A DNA stretch of 64,000 bases. Origin: Pedobacter cryoconitis (GTDB taxonomy: Bacteria; Bacteroidota; Bacteroidia; Sphingobacteriales; Sphingobacteriaceae). The DNA is taken from the NCBI RefSeq assembly GCF_014200605.1, contig NZ_JACHCE010000001.1, positions 930,001-994,000 on the forward strand. Direction: 5' to 3'. The position numbers and the translations under genes are program-made. This document shows, piece by piece, positions 45,264 through 54,431 of this stretch. Each line of letters opens with the position of its first letter. Within the stretch, counting starts at the first letter, position 1. The notes beneath the pieces were generated by a model. That model had not been told where the DNA came from. It made no database searches and was given only the letters and a program-made list of their open reading frames with translations.

Positions 45264-45278
45264 ACCGGTTCAACCGGT
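45264..45278 (+). promoter_or_regulatory. 15-bp palindrome upstream of TspO-like gene
   Basis: ACCGGTTCAACCGGT is a perfect palindrome around a central C, 58 bp before the start at 45337. It is GC-rich in an AT-rich region, which suggests selection as a binding site. No binder is proposed. Confidence 0.45.
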
Positions 45279-45336
45279 TATATTGCTTTATTAAACAGAC
45301 CAGGAAAATTTTAAATATATTTTAACAAATAGAACT

Positions 45337-46119
45337 ATGAAAAAGATACTCTCAATAGCTAATGGAATTGCTCTGATTGTCACGATTTTGATCAATTATC
45401 TCTCTAATGCAGGAATATTGAATGGTAATACCATGAAAACTGTATCTGATAAATACTTTAATTATTTTACACCTGCAGGTTATGCTTTTTCAATCTGGGG
45501 ACTTATTTATCTTGGTTTATTGGGTTTTGCATTTTATTCATGGCGTAATCTTTTGAAAGAGAAAGAAGAAGATTCGATACTTTTGAAAATTGGTTGGTGG
45601 TTTGTGCTTTCTTGTTGTGCCAATTCCCTTTGGGTTATTGCCTGGTTATATGACTACACTGGTCTATCAGTTCTTATTATGGCTTTTCTATTGATTTCAC
45701 TACTAAAAATTATTATTAATACACGTATGGAATTGGATGCCCAACCCTTTAAAAAGTATCTCTTCGTGTTTTGGCCCTTTGCATTATATTCCGGATGGAT
45801 CTCCGTCGCTTTAATTGCCAATATTGCTGCTTTCCTGACCAAAGTTAATTGGAGTGGATGGGGCATTTCGAATGTTACCTGGACAATTATTATGATTTGT
45901 GTTGCAGGTTTAATCAATATATTCATGATCAGCGTACGCAATCTTCGCGAATATGGCGTAGTAGGGATATGGGCATTATTAGCTATTTCTGTATCCAATA
46001 CTCATACGAATGGCAGTACTGCCGTAGCATATACCTGTTATATTGTTGCCGTGATCTTACTGGTTTTTATTGGAATAAGTGGTTTGAAAAATAGAGATAG
46101 TTCATTTGAAAAGATGTAG
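45337..46119 (+). CDS. TspO/tryptophan-rich sensory protein-like membrane protein
   Basis: 260 residues, about eight membrane helices. The family signature is the TspO-like start NYLSNAGILNG, FNYFTPAGYAFSIWGLIYLGL with Trp-rich helices (SCCANSLWVIAWL, LYSGWISVALIANIAAF). These Bacteroidota proteins are longer than classical five-helix TspO and bind porphyrin/tetrapyrrole-type or isoprenoid ligands by analogy; function here is not proven. It is divergent from crtI and shares its control region, so coupling to light and carotenoid synthesis is plausible. Confidence 0.85.
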   Translation: MKKILSIANGIALIVTILINYLSNAGILNGNTMKTVSDKYFNYFTPAGYAFSIWGLIYLGLLGFAFYSWRNLLKEKEEDSILLKIGWWFVLSCCANSLWVIAWLYDYTGLSVLIMAFLLISLLKIIINTRMELDAQPFKKYLFVFWPFALYSGWISVALIANIAAFLTKVNWSGWGISNVTWTIIMICVAGLINIFMISVRNLREYGVVGIWALLAISVSNTHTNGSTAVAYTCYIVAVILLVFIGISGLKNRDSSFEKM

Positions 46120-46158
46120 GAATTAAAAAGGTGGCTTCAACATTCTTTAATCATAAAA

Positions 46159-46188
46159 AAGCCCTTATTTATTTGTAAATAAGGGCTT
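46159..46188 (-). terminator. Terminator between TspO-like and oleate hydratase genes
   Basis: 13-bp stem AAGCCCTTATTTA/TAAATAAGGGCTT with a TTTG loop. On the minus strand it runs into TTTTTT, so it ends the oleate hydratase transcript; on the plus strand there is no T tract. Confidence 0.85.
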
Positions 46189-46234
46189 ATGTGTAATGTA
46201 AATGAACATCCGGACTCTCTTTTCTAAATATTTA

Positions 46235-48175
46235 CTAGTCTTTAAATCCCTTTATCCAATCTTTGAATTTGTGGACTTGTTCTAATATAAAAGGTTCATG
46301 TTCTTCTTCTCCTTCGGGGCCTGCCGGTAAAATATGTTCAAAATAAGTTCCTTTCAATACACTGCGTAATATCCCTTCACCCAAAAATGGCTTATTATCA
46401 TTTAATGTTTTTGCCGCTTTGAGTAAATGTCGGATATCATATTGCAGGGGATTAATATCAGGTACCTGTTTGTTCAGGTTTAATAATTTATAAACAGCTA
46501 TTCTCGCTGTTCTCACAGAACTCTCCATAGTAAATACCACATCATTGTTTGTTTCTACAAACTGTCCGATCAATCCCAGGTTTTTACAGCCTTGCGGAAC
46601 AACCCCTGGGCGGTCACCTTTAGCCCGTGGCATAAACATCGAAGTAATATAAGGCATGAAAGCAGTCCGTACAATTGTATTTTCTACCACATTATCCAGC
46701 TGGTCAATAATACCGGTATGGTAACATAATTCGGCAAGGATCTCATTTCCTGTACATTCAGGCATTGTTTTTTTGATGTAATTTCCAGTTTTGTCCATGA
46801 ATAAAGCATAGACCCAAAGTACCAGGATATCATCTGGTTGTTCTGGGAAATGAGGCTGTCTGTTACAAGTAAAGCTCATTAACCAGTTAGAGTCTGTAAT
46901 GGTAATAATTCCTCCGGTAGCTGTTTTTCCAGAGTAGGGGTCATTTACACAATATTGCTTTAGCTTTTCGACCAGTGCAGAAGGCCTGCAGGTTAAGGTC
47001 ACAGATTCCCATGCTGATTTTTCAATATTGCTGCAGAATTTTTCTGGTTTACCAAAGATATCTGATTTAGCAGCGAGATTTTTCCATAATTTCCATCCGC
47101 CACTTTTTCCGCTTGTAGTATTGTCAATAGCTATGACGGGAGCTTTATTATTATCACCGTAAAAAGTATCTTCGGTCATTGAACCGGTGGTTACAATCAC
47201 ATAATCCTCTTTTCCAACCGGTATTTTAACTTCTTTTCCATTTTGTTCTGTAATAATGCCTTCTACTACTTTTCCTTCGGTATTGATATGGATATCCAGG
47301 TCATTGATCAGTGTATTGAACTGAATGTTCACGCCCTGATCCTTCAGGTAATTGCGTAGAGGCGTTACAAAGGTGTCATATTGATTATATTTAGGGAATA
47401 CTAAAGATGAAAAGTCGTTTAATCCATCAATAGCATGCAGAAAACGATGCATATAAAGTTTTAATTCCAGTAAGCTGTGCCAGTTTTCAAAAGCAAACAT
47501 GGTTCTCCAATACGTCCAGAAATCGCTGATTAAGAAAGTTTCACTGAAATAATCTTCAATTGTCAGATCGTCCAGTTCTTCCTTTTTCTTAAGCAGAAGT
47601 TTAATAATAGCCAACTGGTCTTTTTTATTCAGACCGAATTTGCTGAAATCTTTTATTTCTCCTTTCTGATGAATAAGCCGGGCCTTTGAATAATTCGAGT
47701 CATTATCATTGATTAACCGATATTCATCTAAAACAGTATATGGAGCAGGCATTTCAAGTGCTGGAATATCCTGGAATATATCCCATAGGTTTTCGTATGT
47801 CATGTCCATTTCCCGGCCGCCCCGGATAATATAACCTTCTTTTGCATTACCTGCGCCATCCAATGACCCACCGTCGATATGCAATTGTTCTAAAAAATGG
47901 ATATTTTTCGCAGGTACCCGGCCATCACGAATAAAATAATAGGCGGTAGCCATACCGGCAATACCACTTCCTATAATGAAGATTTTACTATCCTTATATG
48001 ATTTAGAAGGAATCCCTCTATTGCGTTGATAATTTCCAATCTGATCTGAAAAGGGCATGGATTTTTGTGGTGTATTACGTTGCTGCTCTTTACTGGAATC
48101 AGGTTCATGATCCACATTTCCATTATTTGGTGAAGCGTTTAAAATTTTGTCGAATTTAGAGGTAATTGCTTTCAT
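46235..48175 (-). CDS. ohyA: Oleate hydratase
   Basis: 646 residues from [10 protein letters not shown] (48175); the open frame extends 51 bp further with residues that do not fit the family. The FAD motif [21 protein letters not shown] (near residue 62), [32 protein letters not shown], and [16 protein letters not shown] identify the FAD-dependent fatty-acid double-bond hydratases (oleate hydratase, MCRA), which add water across the cis-9 double bond to give 10-hydroxystearate. Cytosolic. This activity detoxifies unsaturated fatty acids. Monocistronic, with a terminator at 46159-46188. Confidence 0.93.
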   Translation of the reverse strand: MKAITSKFDKILNASPNNGNVDHEPDSSKEQQRNTPQKSMPFSDQIGNYQRNRGIPSKSYKDSKIFIIGSGIAGMATAYYFIRDGRVPAKNIHFLEQLHIDGGSLDGAGNAKEGYIIRGGREMDMTYENLWDIFQDIPALEMPAPYTVLDEYRLINDNDSNYSKARLIHQKGEIKDFSKFGLNKKDQLAIIKLLLKKKEELDDLTIEDYFSETFLISDFWTYWRTMFAFENWHSLLELKLYMHRFLHAIDGLNDFSSLVFPKYNQYDTFVTPLRNYLKDQGVNIQFNTLINDLDIHINTEGKVVEGIITEQNGKEVKIPVGKEDYVIVTTGSMTEDTFYGDNNKAPVIAIDNTTSGKSGGWKLWKNLAAKSDIFGKPEKFCSNIEKSAWESVTLTCRPSALVEKLKQYCVNDPYSGKTATGGIITITDSNWLMSFTCNRQPHFPEQPDDILVLWVYALFMDKTGNYIKKTMPECTGNEILAELCYHTGIIDQLDNVVENTIVRTAFMPYITSMFMPRAKGDRPGVVPQGCKNLGLIGQFVETNNDVVFTMESSVRTARIAVYKLLNLNKQVPDINPLQYDIRHLLKAAKTLNDNKPFLGEGILRSVLKGTYFEHILPAGPEGEEEHEPFILEQVHKFKDWIKGFKD

Positions 48176-48522
48176 TGTTTCTTGTTTTAATATTGAAATA
48201 AAGAAGACTATAGTACCGGTCTGCACGTATTCATATGCAGGTTCTGGAATTCATTTCTTATAGATTTATAATGTCTTTAAGAAGAGGGCTAACACATTTT
48301 CTTACTGCATATAGTAGTTAACAGTTTAACTCATTATATGTTTTATTCCAAATTGGTCGTTTGTATATCTTCCTGATTTAATATGGTTAACTATTTGAAT
48401 CAAAGATATAGCGGGATACAGGGGATTTAAATGTAAAGAATCAATCAAAATGATGATGTATATCACTTTAGTAAATGGGAATGATTTCGCCACTCAAAAT
48501 GGATTTTTATAATCTTTTGGCG
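48176..48522. other. Intergenic region between ohyA start and kinase end
   Basis: About 350 bp. It contains TATCTTTG on the minus strand (48408-48401), which fits the TAnnTTTG -7 consensus and could be the ohyA promoter with a long leader. I see no repeats or strong hairpins. Confidence 0.4.
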
Positions 48523-50478
48523 TTATCTTCTCTTGAGCGTGAAAAAGAACTCAGAACCCTCACCAACTACACTTTCTACCCATATATTTCCATCATTAGC
48601 ACTAATAAATTCTTTACAGATAACCAGGCCAAGACTGGTGCCTTTTTCATTATTTGTACCCATCGTACTTACATTATTTACACTGAATATAGACTTTAAA
48701 CGTGAAGGCTCTATTCCAATTCCGCTATCTCTGAACTGGCAAATGACCAGATTCTCCTGATAAGCCCGTACCGATATACGAATAGTCCCTCCAACAGGGG
48801 TGAATTTTATTGCATTAGACAAAATGTTTCGAACTAGAAAATCAAGATGATCTGCATCACAAAAAACACGCATATCTGGTTCGATATCCTGTTCAATAGA
48901 GATTGATTTCTGGGCGGCCATTTCCTTTAACAGTGAAACATTGCGCTTAATTTTCTTTTCAGGACTAACATCGCTCTGATTGATCATAATCCCTTTTAAT
49001 TGCATTTGTCCCCAGCGCAGAATAAGATTCAGCGTATCCAGTGTAGCATTACATTGTAATTCCAGTTTACTGAGCATGAGCGATTTTTCCTCGTCAGATA
49101 ACCAGCCTCTGTTTATCAATACGAGAAGGTTGAGAATTGAAGCCAGCGGAGCTTTCAGGTCATGTCCAAGAATTGAAAAAAGCTTGTCTTTTACATTATT
49201 TGACTGTGTAAGATCTGTATTGGCTTTGTTCATGAGCCGGTTCAAATTCCTGATCTTAAAAAAGTAAGCACCCAGGATAAGCAGTAAGGCTGTACTACCT
49301 GATATTATCCAGAACATAATTTTTTGTTCGAGCAGTTGTTGACTATTCACAAATTTCAGCTGTGCAACTTTAGCCTCAGATTTGGTGAGTTCGTATTGTG
49401 CCTGCAGATTAGATATTTTAACAGATATATCCTTGAAGTAAAAACTATCAGCGATACTATATTGCCTGCTTCTTGCCTGATAGGCGGCTTTAAAATCTCC
49501 TGATTTTTCATAAAGGGCAGCAATATGAGATAAGGCTTCAAGAATCTGTTTATTGGCTTTTTTAGTTTGCCCTACTGTCAGTGCTTGCTGAAGGTAGTTT
49601 AGTGCTATTTCCCGGTTAGAATTGCTGTAGCTTTCTGCAAGTGCTATCAGGCTCTGAAACTCTCTGATGCTATTACTGATCTTTCTTGATTTTAGCAGGG
49701 CTCCCTTCTGAAGTTCAATAGCTTTTGCTATTGCCCCTGATTTTGCATATGCCTGGGCTAGGCCATTGGTAAGGGAAATATTTAACCCCATCATCTCAGG
49801 ATAATCACTTTGACTAATGCCCTTTTCAAAATAGTAAATGGCTTTGGACAGCTCACCGGTTTCTCGGTAGGCAATTCCAAAATTCAGACAGGTGTTTAAC
49901 TTTAGACTGGAAAATGGAAGTGTATTACCAATTGCTTCAGCTCGCTTATAATAGGAAATTGCGCGTTGATAATTATGGCGGAAAGCATATACTTCCCCAA
50001 GAGTAATGTATGACTCCATAATTCCACTTTTATCCTTATTTTGTTCGCTTATTTTTAATGCCTGAAGAAAATATGGGATGGCCATTGCCGAATTACCTTT
50101 CCTGTTTTCGACAACCCCCAGCCGGATATTCTCTTTAATAATTCCTTTATAATTATTCAGTCGTTTGTAGATCTCAAGTGCTTCCAGATAGTGTTGTCTC
50201 GAAGATTCTGCATCTCCTGAGTTGTCATCAATCATGCCCATCTGGTTGAGCATTCTGGCCACACCTTCCTCATCCTTAGTTCTTTTTGCCAGATCCATTC
50301 CAAGATTCACAAAAAAAAGGGCAGAATCCGGTTTGTCATAGCGGTAATGAACGACTAACTTTTCGTAGGCGTCAATATCTGGTAAAGAAGGATTTGATTT
50401 TACAGGCTTTTGGAACCCATAAAGAATCTGAAAACAACAAGATAGAAAAACAATGAGGGACGTACGCAAAATCGACAT
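48523..50478 (-). CDS. TPR-containing sensor histidine kinase
   Basis: 651 residues. Signal peptide (about 1-22), about 340 residues of tetratricopeptide repeats in the periplasm (for example ARMLNQMGMIDDNSGDAESS, GNSAMAIPYFLQALKISEQN), a coiled coil, one membrane helix (MFWIISGSTALLLILGAYFF, about 400), then HisKA with FSILGHDLKAPLASI and HATPase with LVRNILSNAIKF, FRDSGIGI and GTSLGLVI. There is no receiver domain or cognate regulator adjacent. The TPR part likely senses proteins or cell-envelope state. Confidence 0.92.
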   Translation of the reverse strand: MSILRTSLIVFLSCCFQILYGFQKPVKSNPSLPDIDAYEKLVVHYRYDKPDSALFFVNLGMDLAKRTKDEEGVARMLNQMGMIDDNSGDAESSRQHYLEALEIYKRLNNYKGIIKENIRLGVVENRKGNSAMAIPYFLQALKISEQNKDKSGIMESYITLGEVYAFRHNYQRAISYYKRAEAIGNTLPFSSLKLNTCLNFGIAYRETGELSKAIYYFEKGISQSDYPEMMGLNISLTNGLAQAYAKSGAIAKAIELQKGALLKSRKISNSIREFQSLIALAESYSNSNREIALNYLQQALTVGQTKKANKQILEALSHIAALYEKSGDFKAAYQARSRQYSIADSFYFKDISVKISNLQAQYELTKSEAKVAQLKFVNSQQLLEQKIMFWIISGSTALLLILGAYFFKIRNLNRLMNKANTDLTQSNNVKDKLFSILGHDLKAPLASILNLLVLINRGWLSDEEKSLMLSKLELQCNATLDTLNLILRWGQMQLKGIMINQSDVSPEKKIKRNVSLLKEMAAQKSISIEQDIEPDMRVFCDADHLDFLVRNILSNAIKFTPVGGTIRISVRAYQENLVICQFRDSGIGIEPSRLKSIFSVNNVSTMGTNNEKGTSLGLVICKEFISANDGNIWVESVVGEGSEFFFTLKRR

Positions 50479-50557
50479 AGCAGGATTACCAGGACAGGCA
50501 CCAAAGATAATAGTTTGCTATCAAAAGCAATACAAAACATGATGGAGTCTTTCAAAA

Positions 50558-51454
50558 TTACAGCCAGCTATGTACTTTCAGAATCGCATCTGAAAATACC
50601 TTTGGATTTTCCTGCGGCACATTGTGACCAGCATCGGCAACTAAATGCTCATGTCGCCCAACAAACAAACTGGCATGGTCCGCTGTTCCATTAGGCTTAA
50701 GCGGATCGTTTGCCCCATCAATTGTAACTGCTGGTACTATAATCCCGGGCTTTTTTGCCAAAATATTCTCCAGCTCCTGAAAAGCAGCGTCTCCTTGATC
50801 AAGACCATGCATAAAGCGGTAGCAATGTATAACAATCTCCACAAAGTCAGGATTTTCGAAAGCGGCAGCCGTCCGGGCATAGGTTGTTTCGTCGAATTTC
50901 CAGTTAGGTGACCATTCACTCCACAATACCCGGCCCATTTCGTATCGGTATTTGGTCAGGCATTCACGACCGCGTTCAGACTGAAAGAGATGCTGATACC
51001 AGTATGTATGTTCAAGAGATGGGGTAACAGCATGCCTTTGTCCTTCCACATCTATCACGTCGTAACTCGCATATGATACCAAACCACCAATTTTTTCGGG
51101 CCAAAGAGCTGCGGCAACGCATGACGCATTACCGCCCCAATCAAAACCTCCAAGTATAGGCATCTCTAACCCAAGTGCGTCAGAAAGCTGGATGATATCT
51201 GTAGCCCGGGCAGCTTGCTGCGCGTTACGTGTGGCATCTTTAGAAATGAAGCTGGTCTGGCCAAACCCACGGGTATAGGGGGTAATTACTCTTGCCCCTG
51301 AATCTTTCAAAATGATTGCTGCTTCATCGAAAGCATGAGCATCATAGGGGAATCCGTGAGAAAGTATCACAGGCCAGCCATCGGCGGGCCCATATTCAAA
51401 GTAGGCTATTGACAGTGTTTCAGTTTCAATGGTTTTCATCGGTTGCTCATTCAT
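50558..51454 (-). CDS. Alpha/beta hydrolase, epoxide hydrolase-like
   Basis: 298 residues (start at 51454; a second Met five residues in is equally possible). Oxyanion HGFPYDAHAF and the nucleophile elbow GGFDWGGN, with Asp at the position of the usual Ser, as in haloalkane dehalogenases and soluble epoxide hydrolases. The late acid-His pair is in DGANDPLKPNG and AGHNVPQE. The substrate is unknown. It lies 22 bp after the NmrA-like gene on the same strand, and the AraC gene upstream probably controls both. Confidence 0.9.
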   Translation of the reverse strand: MNEQPMKTIETETLSIAYFEYGPADGWPVILSHGFPYDAHAFDEAAIILKDSGARVITPYTRGFGQTSFISKDATRNAQQAARATDIIQLSDALGLEMPILGGFDWGGNASCVAAALWPEKIGGLVSYASYDVIDVEGQRHAVTPSLEHTYWYQHLFQSERGRECLTKYRYEMGRVLWSEWSPNWKFDETTYARTAAAFENPDFVEIVIHCYRFMHGLDQGDAAFQELENILAKKPGIIVPAVTIDGANDPLKPNGTADHASLFVGRHEHLVADAGHNVPQENPKVFSDAILKVHSWL

Positions 51455-51476
51455 AAATTTTATAATATCAATGATT

Positions 51477-52376
51477 TTAAAGAATGTTTTCCCTCATCCA
51501 ACTACCCAGATCAGCTACAGGGATATTATTTTGCTCATTAAATGTTTGGGACATAGGCCAGGTAACACCAGGATGCGTAAATACTAATCGATAGCGATGG
51601 AAAACATTTTCAGGATCTTTTTGTATTTCTTTTTCCAATTGAGGAATGTCCAGCAATCTGCGCTCAAATTTTATATTGAAAAGCTCTTCCAGTTGATTAG
51701 AAATCTCTTCAAAAGTTAATGTGTCGCTTGCAATAAAGACCACCTGATCTAATATTTCCGGCTTGTGGAATAGAATTTCAACGGTTAGATTGCCAATATC
51801 TTCACAAGAAGTTAAAGTAAGGGAGTGTTGCCAGCCGCCTAAAGCACTTATCGTTTTATCCGCCAAACTAATTACACCAAAATCTTCACGGAACAGGAAA
51901 CTCGTAATCAGTCCGGTCGAAACAATTATCCAATTGGTACCGTTTTGTGCACGAAGAAGATCTCTGACTTCTAATTGTTCATCAAATGTGGGTTGTGCGC
52001 TGCCTCTTCCAATTTTGTCATAATCAACTCCAAATTGCCATGGAATATATCTTCTGACTTCTGCATCCAATACTGCTTTCGTAATTTTAACCTGCATTCC
52101 ATGACCAGTTGAAAATCCGCTGCAGCATATAACTGTATCATACTTCTTAAAAACAGCAGTCAAATTTTGAATACTTTCGTTGATCAGGTCAAGAGGTTCC
52201 ACTGTTATATTTACAAATTTTGAATTGTTTCTGACTTTAGCAATACTGCTTGTTAAAGGTTGTACAAGAACACCTATTTCTAATTGATGTTCATGTTTTT
52301 CCTGATAATCATATAAACTATTCAAAATAGCAAGCCCAACTTCGCCTGCACCAATTATTAAAAATGAATTTTCCAT
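51477..52376 (-). CDS. NmrA-like NAD(P)-binding reductase
   Basis: 299 residues with an atypical SDR fold: FLIIGAGEVGLAILNSL at the N-terminus, DTVICCSGF, RRYIPWQFGVDYDKIGRGS, and a substrate loop. This matches the NmrA/isoflavone reductase-like group (phenylcoumaran benzylic ether reductase and relatives), which either bind NADP as sensors or reduce small aromatic compounds. It is part of an AraC-NmrA-hydrolase run, suggesting response to a reactive small molecule. Confidence 0.88.
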   Translation of the reverse strand: MENSFLIIGAGEVGLAILNSLYDYQEKHEHQLEIGVLVQPLTSSIAKVRNNSKFVNITVEPLDLINESIQNLTAVFKKYDTVICCSGFSTGHGMQVKITKAVLDAEVRRYIPWQFGVDYDKIGRGSAQPTFDEQLEVRDLLRAQNGTNWIIVSTGLITSFLFREDFGVISLADKTISALGGWQHSLTLTSCEDIGNLTVEILFHKPEILDQVVFIASDTLTFEEISNQLEELFNIKFERRLLDIPQLEKEIQKDPENVFHRYRLVFTHPGVTWPMSQTFNEQNNIPVADLGSWMRENIL

Positions 52377-52452
52377 TGCTTAATTTTTTAGTAAAGTTAA
52401 ATCCGGCCTGATAAAATACATTACAAAAATCCGGGATAGAATTACAAAAAAA

Positions 52453-53349
52453 CTATCCGGCCCTATATTCGAGAGGTGTACGGTTGGTTTGCTTTTTATA
52501 GAAATTCTGGAAGTGAGATGTTTCCTGAAAATGAAGACTCCAGGCAATTTCTTTCACGCTGTATATTGTATGTTTCAGCAAAACATTTGCTTCCTCAATA
52601 ATACGTTCGTGAATATGTGTTTGTGTAGTTTTTCCTGAGACTTTTTTTATCGTTTTATTAAGTTGATCTACAGAAGTAAATAACAATTCTGCAAAATAAG
52701 CAGGGGATTTATCCTCCAGAGGCATTTCTTTGCTGATATTAAAAAAAGCATTTTCAAGTAATTTAAAGAATCGGTCTTCCAGGCTTTCATCCTTAATCTG
52801 AATAGATTCAATTAGATTTTTGTTTAATTTCTGTGTAAAATGGACAACATCAAAAACCTTATTTCGGATTAATTCTTCCTTAAAGGGATAATCAGATTTG
52901 TATTCCTGTTCTATCTCTTTGAAAATACGCAGTAGCTCCGTATACTGCTCATCAGTTAAGGATTGTGTGTAAATATTTCTATCTTTAAAAACAGGCCAGT
53001 TACCCAGAGATAATTTACTTGTTCCGCGAAGGAAACTTTCACTGCAAACACAATATTTACCATCGAAATTTTTGTCAGTTGCTTCAAAACTGAACCTGAT
53101 CATCGGGTCCGTAAAAACAATTGTTTTCCCTGAAATATGAATTTGTTGATGACCAGAATGATAAACAGCTTCACCTTGAAGTAAGGCCATTTTATAAAAT
53201 GGTTTTCTCTGAAATCTCCCGCATGCAGACAAATCTTTTTGAAGATCTTCCCATAATAAAAAATCAAAATGTCCGGAAAAATTGTTCTTTTCCGAAAACT
53301 CACCATTAATATATTGATCGTAAAAAGTATTGATGCCAGTATTGTACAT
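52453..53349 (-). CDS. AraC-family transcriptional regulator
   Basis: 298 residues. Ligand-binding N-terminal half of the cupin-like kind (HSGHQQIHISGKTIVFTDP), C-terminal AraC domain (about 195-298) with VDQLNKTIKKVSGKTTQTHIHE and VKEIAWSLHFQETSHFQNFYKK, ending NRTPLEYRA. It lies 76 bp before the NmrA-like gene and is the natural controller of the NmrA-like and hydrolase genes. On the other side it is divergent from the copper gene cluster. Confidence 0.9.
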   Translation of the reverse strand: MYNTGINTFYDQYINGEFSEKNNFSGHFDFLLWEDLQKDLSACGRFQRKPFYKMALLQGEAVYHSGHQQIHISGKTIVFTDPMIRFSFEATDKNFDGKYCVCSESFLRGTSKLSLGNWPVFKDRNIYTQSLTDEQYTELLRIFKEIEQEYKSDYPFKEELIRNKVFDVVHFTQKLNKNLIESIQIKDESLEDRFFKLLENAFFNISKEMPLEDKSPAYFAELLFTSVDQLNKTIKKVSGKTTQTHIHERIIEEANVLLKHTIYSVKEIAWSLHFQETSHFQNFYKKQTNRTPLEYRAG

Positions 53350-53419
53350 TCAAATAGATTATTATTGATAACAAAATTAGGTATTAATATAATCAAAAGC
53401 CACTATAGTCATCCAGTCG

Positions 53420-53451
53420 TAATTATGTAAGATTATTAGTTAATTATGTAA
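53420..53451 (+). repeat. Two 11-bp direct repeats at 21-bp spacing
   Basis: TAATTATGTAA at 53420-53430 and 53441-53451, in the intergenic region between the AraC gene and the copper operon. Two helical turns of spacing suit AraC-type proteins binding in tandem. Function not known. Confidence 0.5.
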
Positions 53452-53490
53452 TAAATATTCAATGGAATTTCAATAATTTTACCTCTCGAA

Positions 53491-53886
53491 ATGAAAAAGG
53501 TATTATCCATATTATTATTACTTATTTATACTACTGCCAGTTTTGGTTTTAGTGTAAAGCAGTTCTATTGCTGTGGGCAGCTGAAATCAGTATCATTTAC
53601 GCTTAAACAGGATCTAAACGAAAAATGTAGTAAGGGTAATGAGGGAGGTGGATGCTGTAAAAATCAATTTCACAATTTAAAGGTAAAGGATTCGCATGTT
53701 GCTTCGGATGAATTTGGTAGTCCGGCAAAGTATTTTAGTGATCTGCATATACCGGCATTGATCACTTTTTATCAAGGGCCATCTCTGGCTATTCTTGAGC
53801 AGATTTCTATCGCTAATCCAACCAATGCGCCACCTTTACATGGTGGTGTTCCCATTTATATTTTTAACTGCATTTACAGAATTTGA
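53491..53886 (+). CDS. HYC_CC_PP-family secreted protein
   Basis: 131 residues with a signal peptide (MKKVLSILLLLIYTTASFGF). Cys-rich signatures FYCCGQ, GGGCCKNQ and later NAPPLHGG fit the HYC_CC_PP family, in which HYC, CC and PP motifs are conserved. Members are encoded near metal-efflux genes in Bacteroidota and probably bind copper or other soft metals outside the inner membrane. It is the first gene of the efflux cluster on this strand. Confidence 0.85.
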   Translation: MKKVLSILLLLIYTTASFGFSVKQFYCCGQLKSVSFTLKQDLNEKCSKGNEGGGCCKNQFHNLKVKDSHVASDEFGSPAKYFSDLHIPALITFYQGPSLAILEQISIANPTNAPPLHGGVPIYIFNCIYRI

Positions 53887-53996
53887 TCGCTTTCCCAAAG
53901 CGTTTAAACACTATTTCATAGTGTCTTAACTACTGTTGCCTGCTCTTCAGGTAATGATCAATTATTGATTTTCTTCTTATAAACAAGATTCAAAAA

Positions 53997-54107
53997 ATGA
54001 AAACTTTAAAGTTTTCGATGATCTTACTTGCCTTGTTTTTATCAAAAACGTTGGTGCAGGCTGCAATTCTTCCTGAGATAACTCAAGTAATAATCTTAAT
54101 ACAATAA
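53997..54107 (+). CDS. Possible 36-aa secreted peptide
   Basis: Short frame MKTLKFSMILLALFLSKTLV QAAILPE with a good signal-peptide-like N-terminus, stopping after 36 codons. It may be the start of a longer metal-binding gene truncated here, or a short exported peptide. It sits between the HYC_CC_PP and HMBD genes. Real coding status is uncertain. Confidence 0.35.
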   Translation: MKTLKFSMILLALFLSKTLVQAAILPEITQVIILIQ

Positions 54108-54131
54108 ATAACCATTTTAAAATTAAAAACG

Positions 54132-54383
54132 ATGAAAAAAGTAACATCAATTGTCTTTGCATTGATCCTTTCTGGATTTACTGTATTCTCTGTATCTGGT
54201 CAGACAAAGCCAGTTTCAGATACTGCTAAGATGAAAAAAATGAAAATGCCAGTGCAATACACTTGTACAATGCACCCTGAGGTGATTAGCAGCAAGCCTG
54301 GGAAATGTCCCAAATGCGGGATGACACTGGTTAAAAAAGCGTCTGCTAAAACCAAACCAGTAATGGGGAAAATGAAGATGTAA
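54132..54383 (+). CDS. Small secreted heavy-metal-binding (HMBD) protein
   Basis: 83 residues with signal peptide (MKKVTSIVFALILSGFTVFS), Lys/Met-rich linker, then the heavy-metal-binding domain YTCTMHPEVISSKPGKCPKCGMTLVKK, where CxMHP and CPKCGM bind soft metals, and a Met-rich tail (KMKM). Periplasmic metal carrier for the efflux pump encoded downstream. The same domain begins the two CusB-like proteins. Confidence 0.92.
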   Translation: MKKVTSIVFALILSGFTVFSVSGQTKPVSDTAKMKKMKMPVQYTCTMHPEVISSKPGKCPKCGMTLVKKASAKTKPVMGKMKM

Positions 54384-54391
54384 ATTTTATT

Positions 54392-54415
54392 GCAGAGCGG
54401 CTGCAGCTGCTCTGC
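54392..54415 (+). other. GC-rich hairpin between HMBD and cusA genes
   Basis: GCAGAGC pairs with GCTCTGC around a GC-rich centre, 9 bp past the HMBD stop and without a T tract. It may stabilise or partially attenuate the transcript between the HMBD gene and cusA. Confidence 0.4.
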
Positions 54416-54431
54416 TTAATTGTATTAAGAG

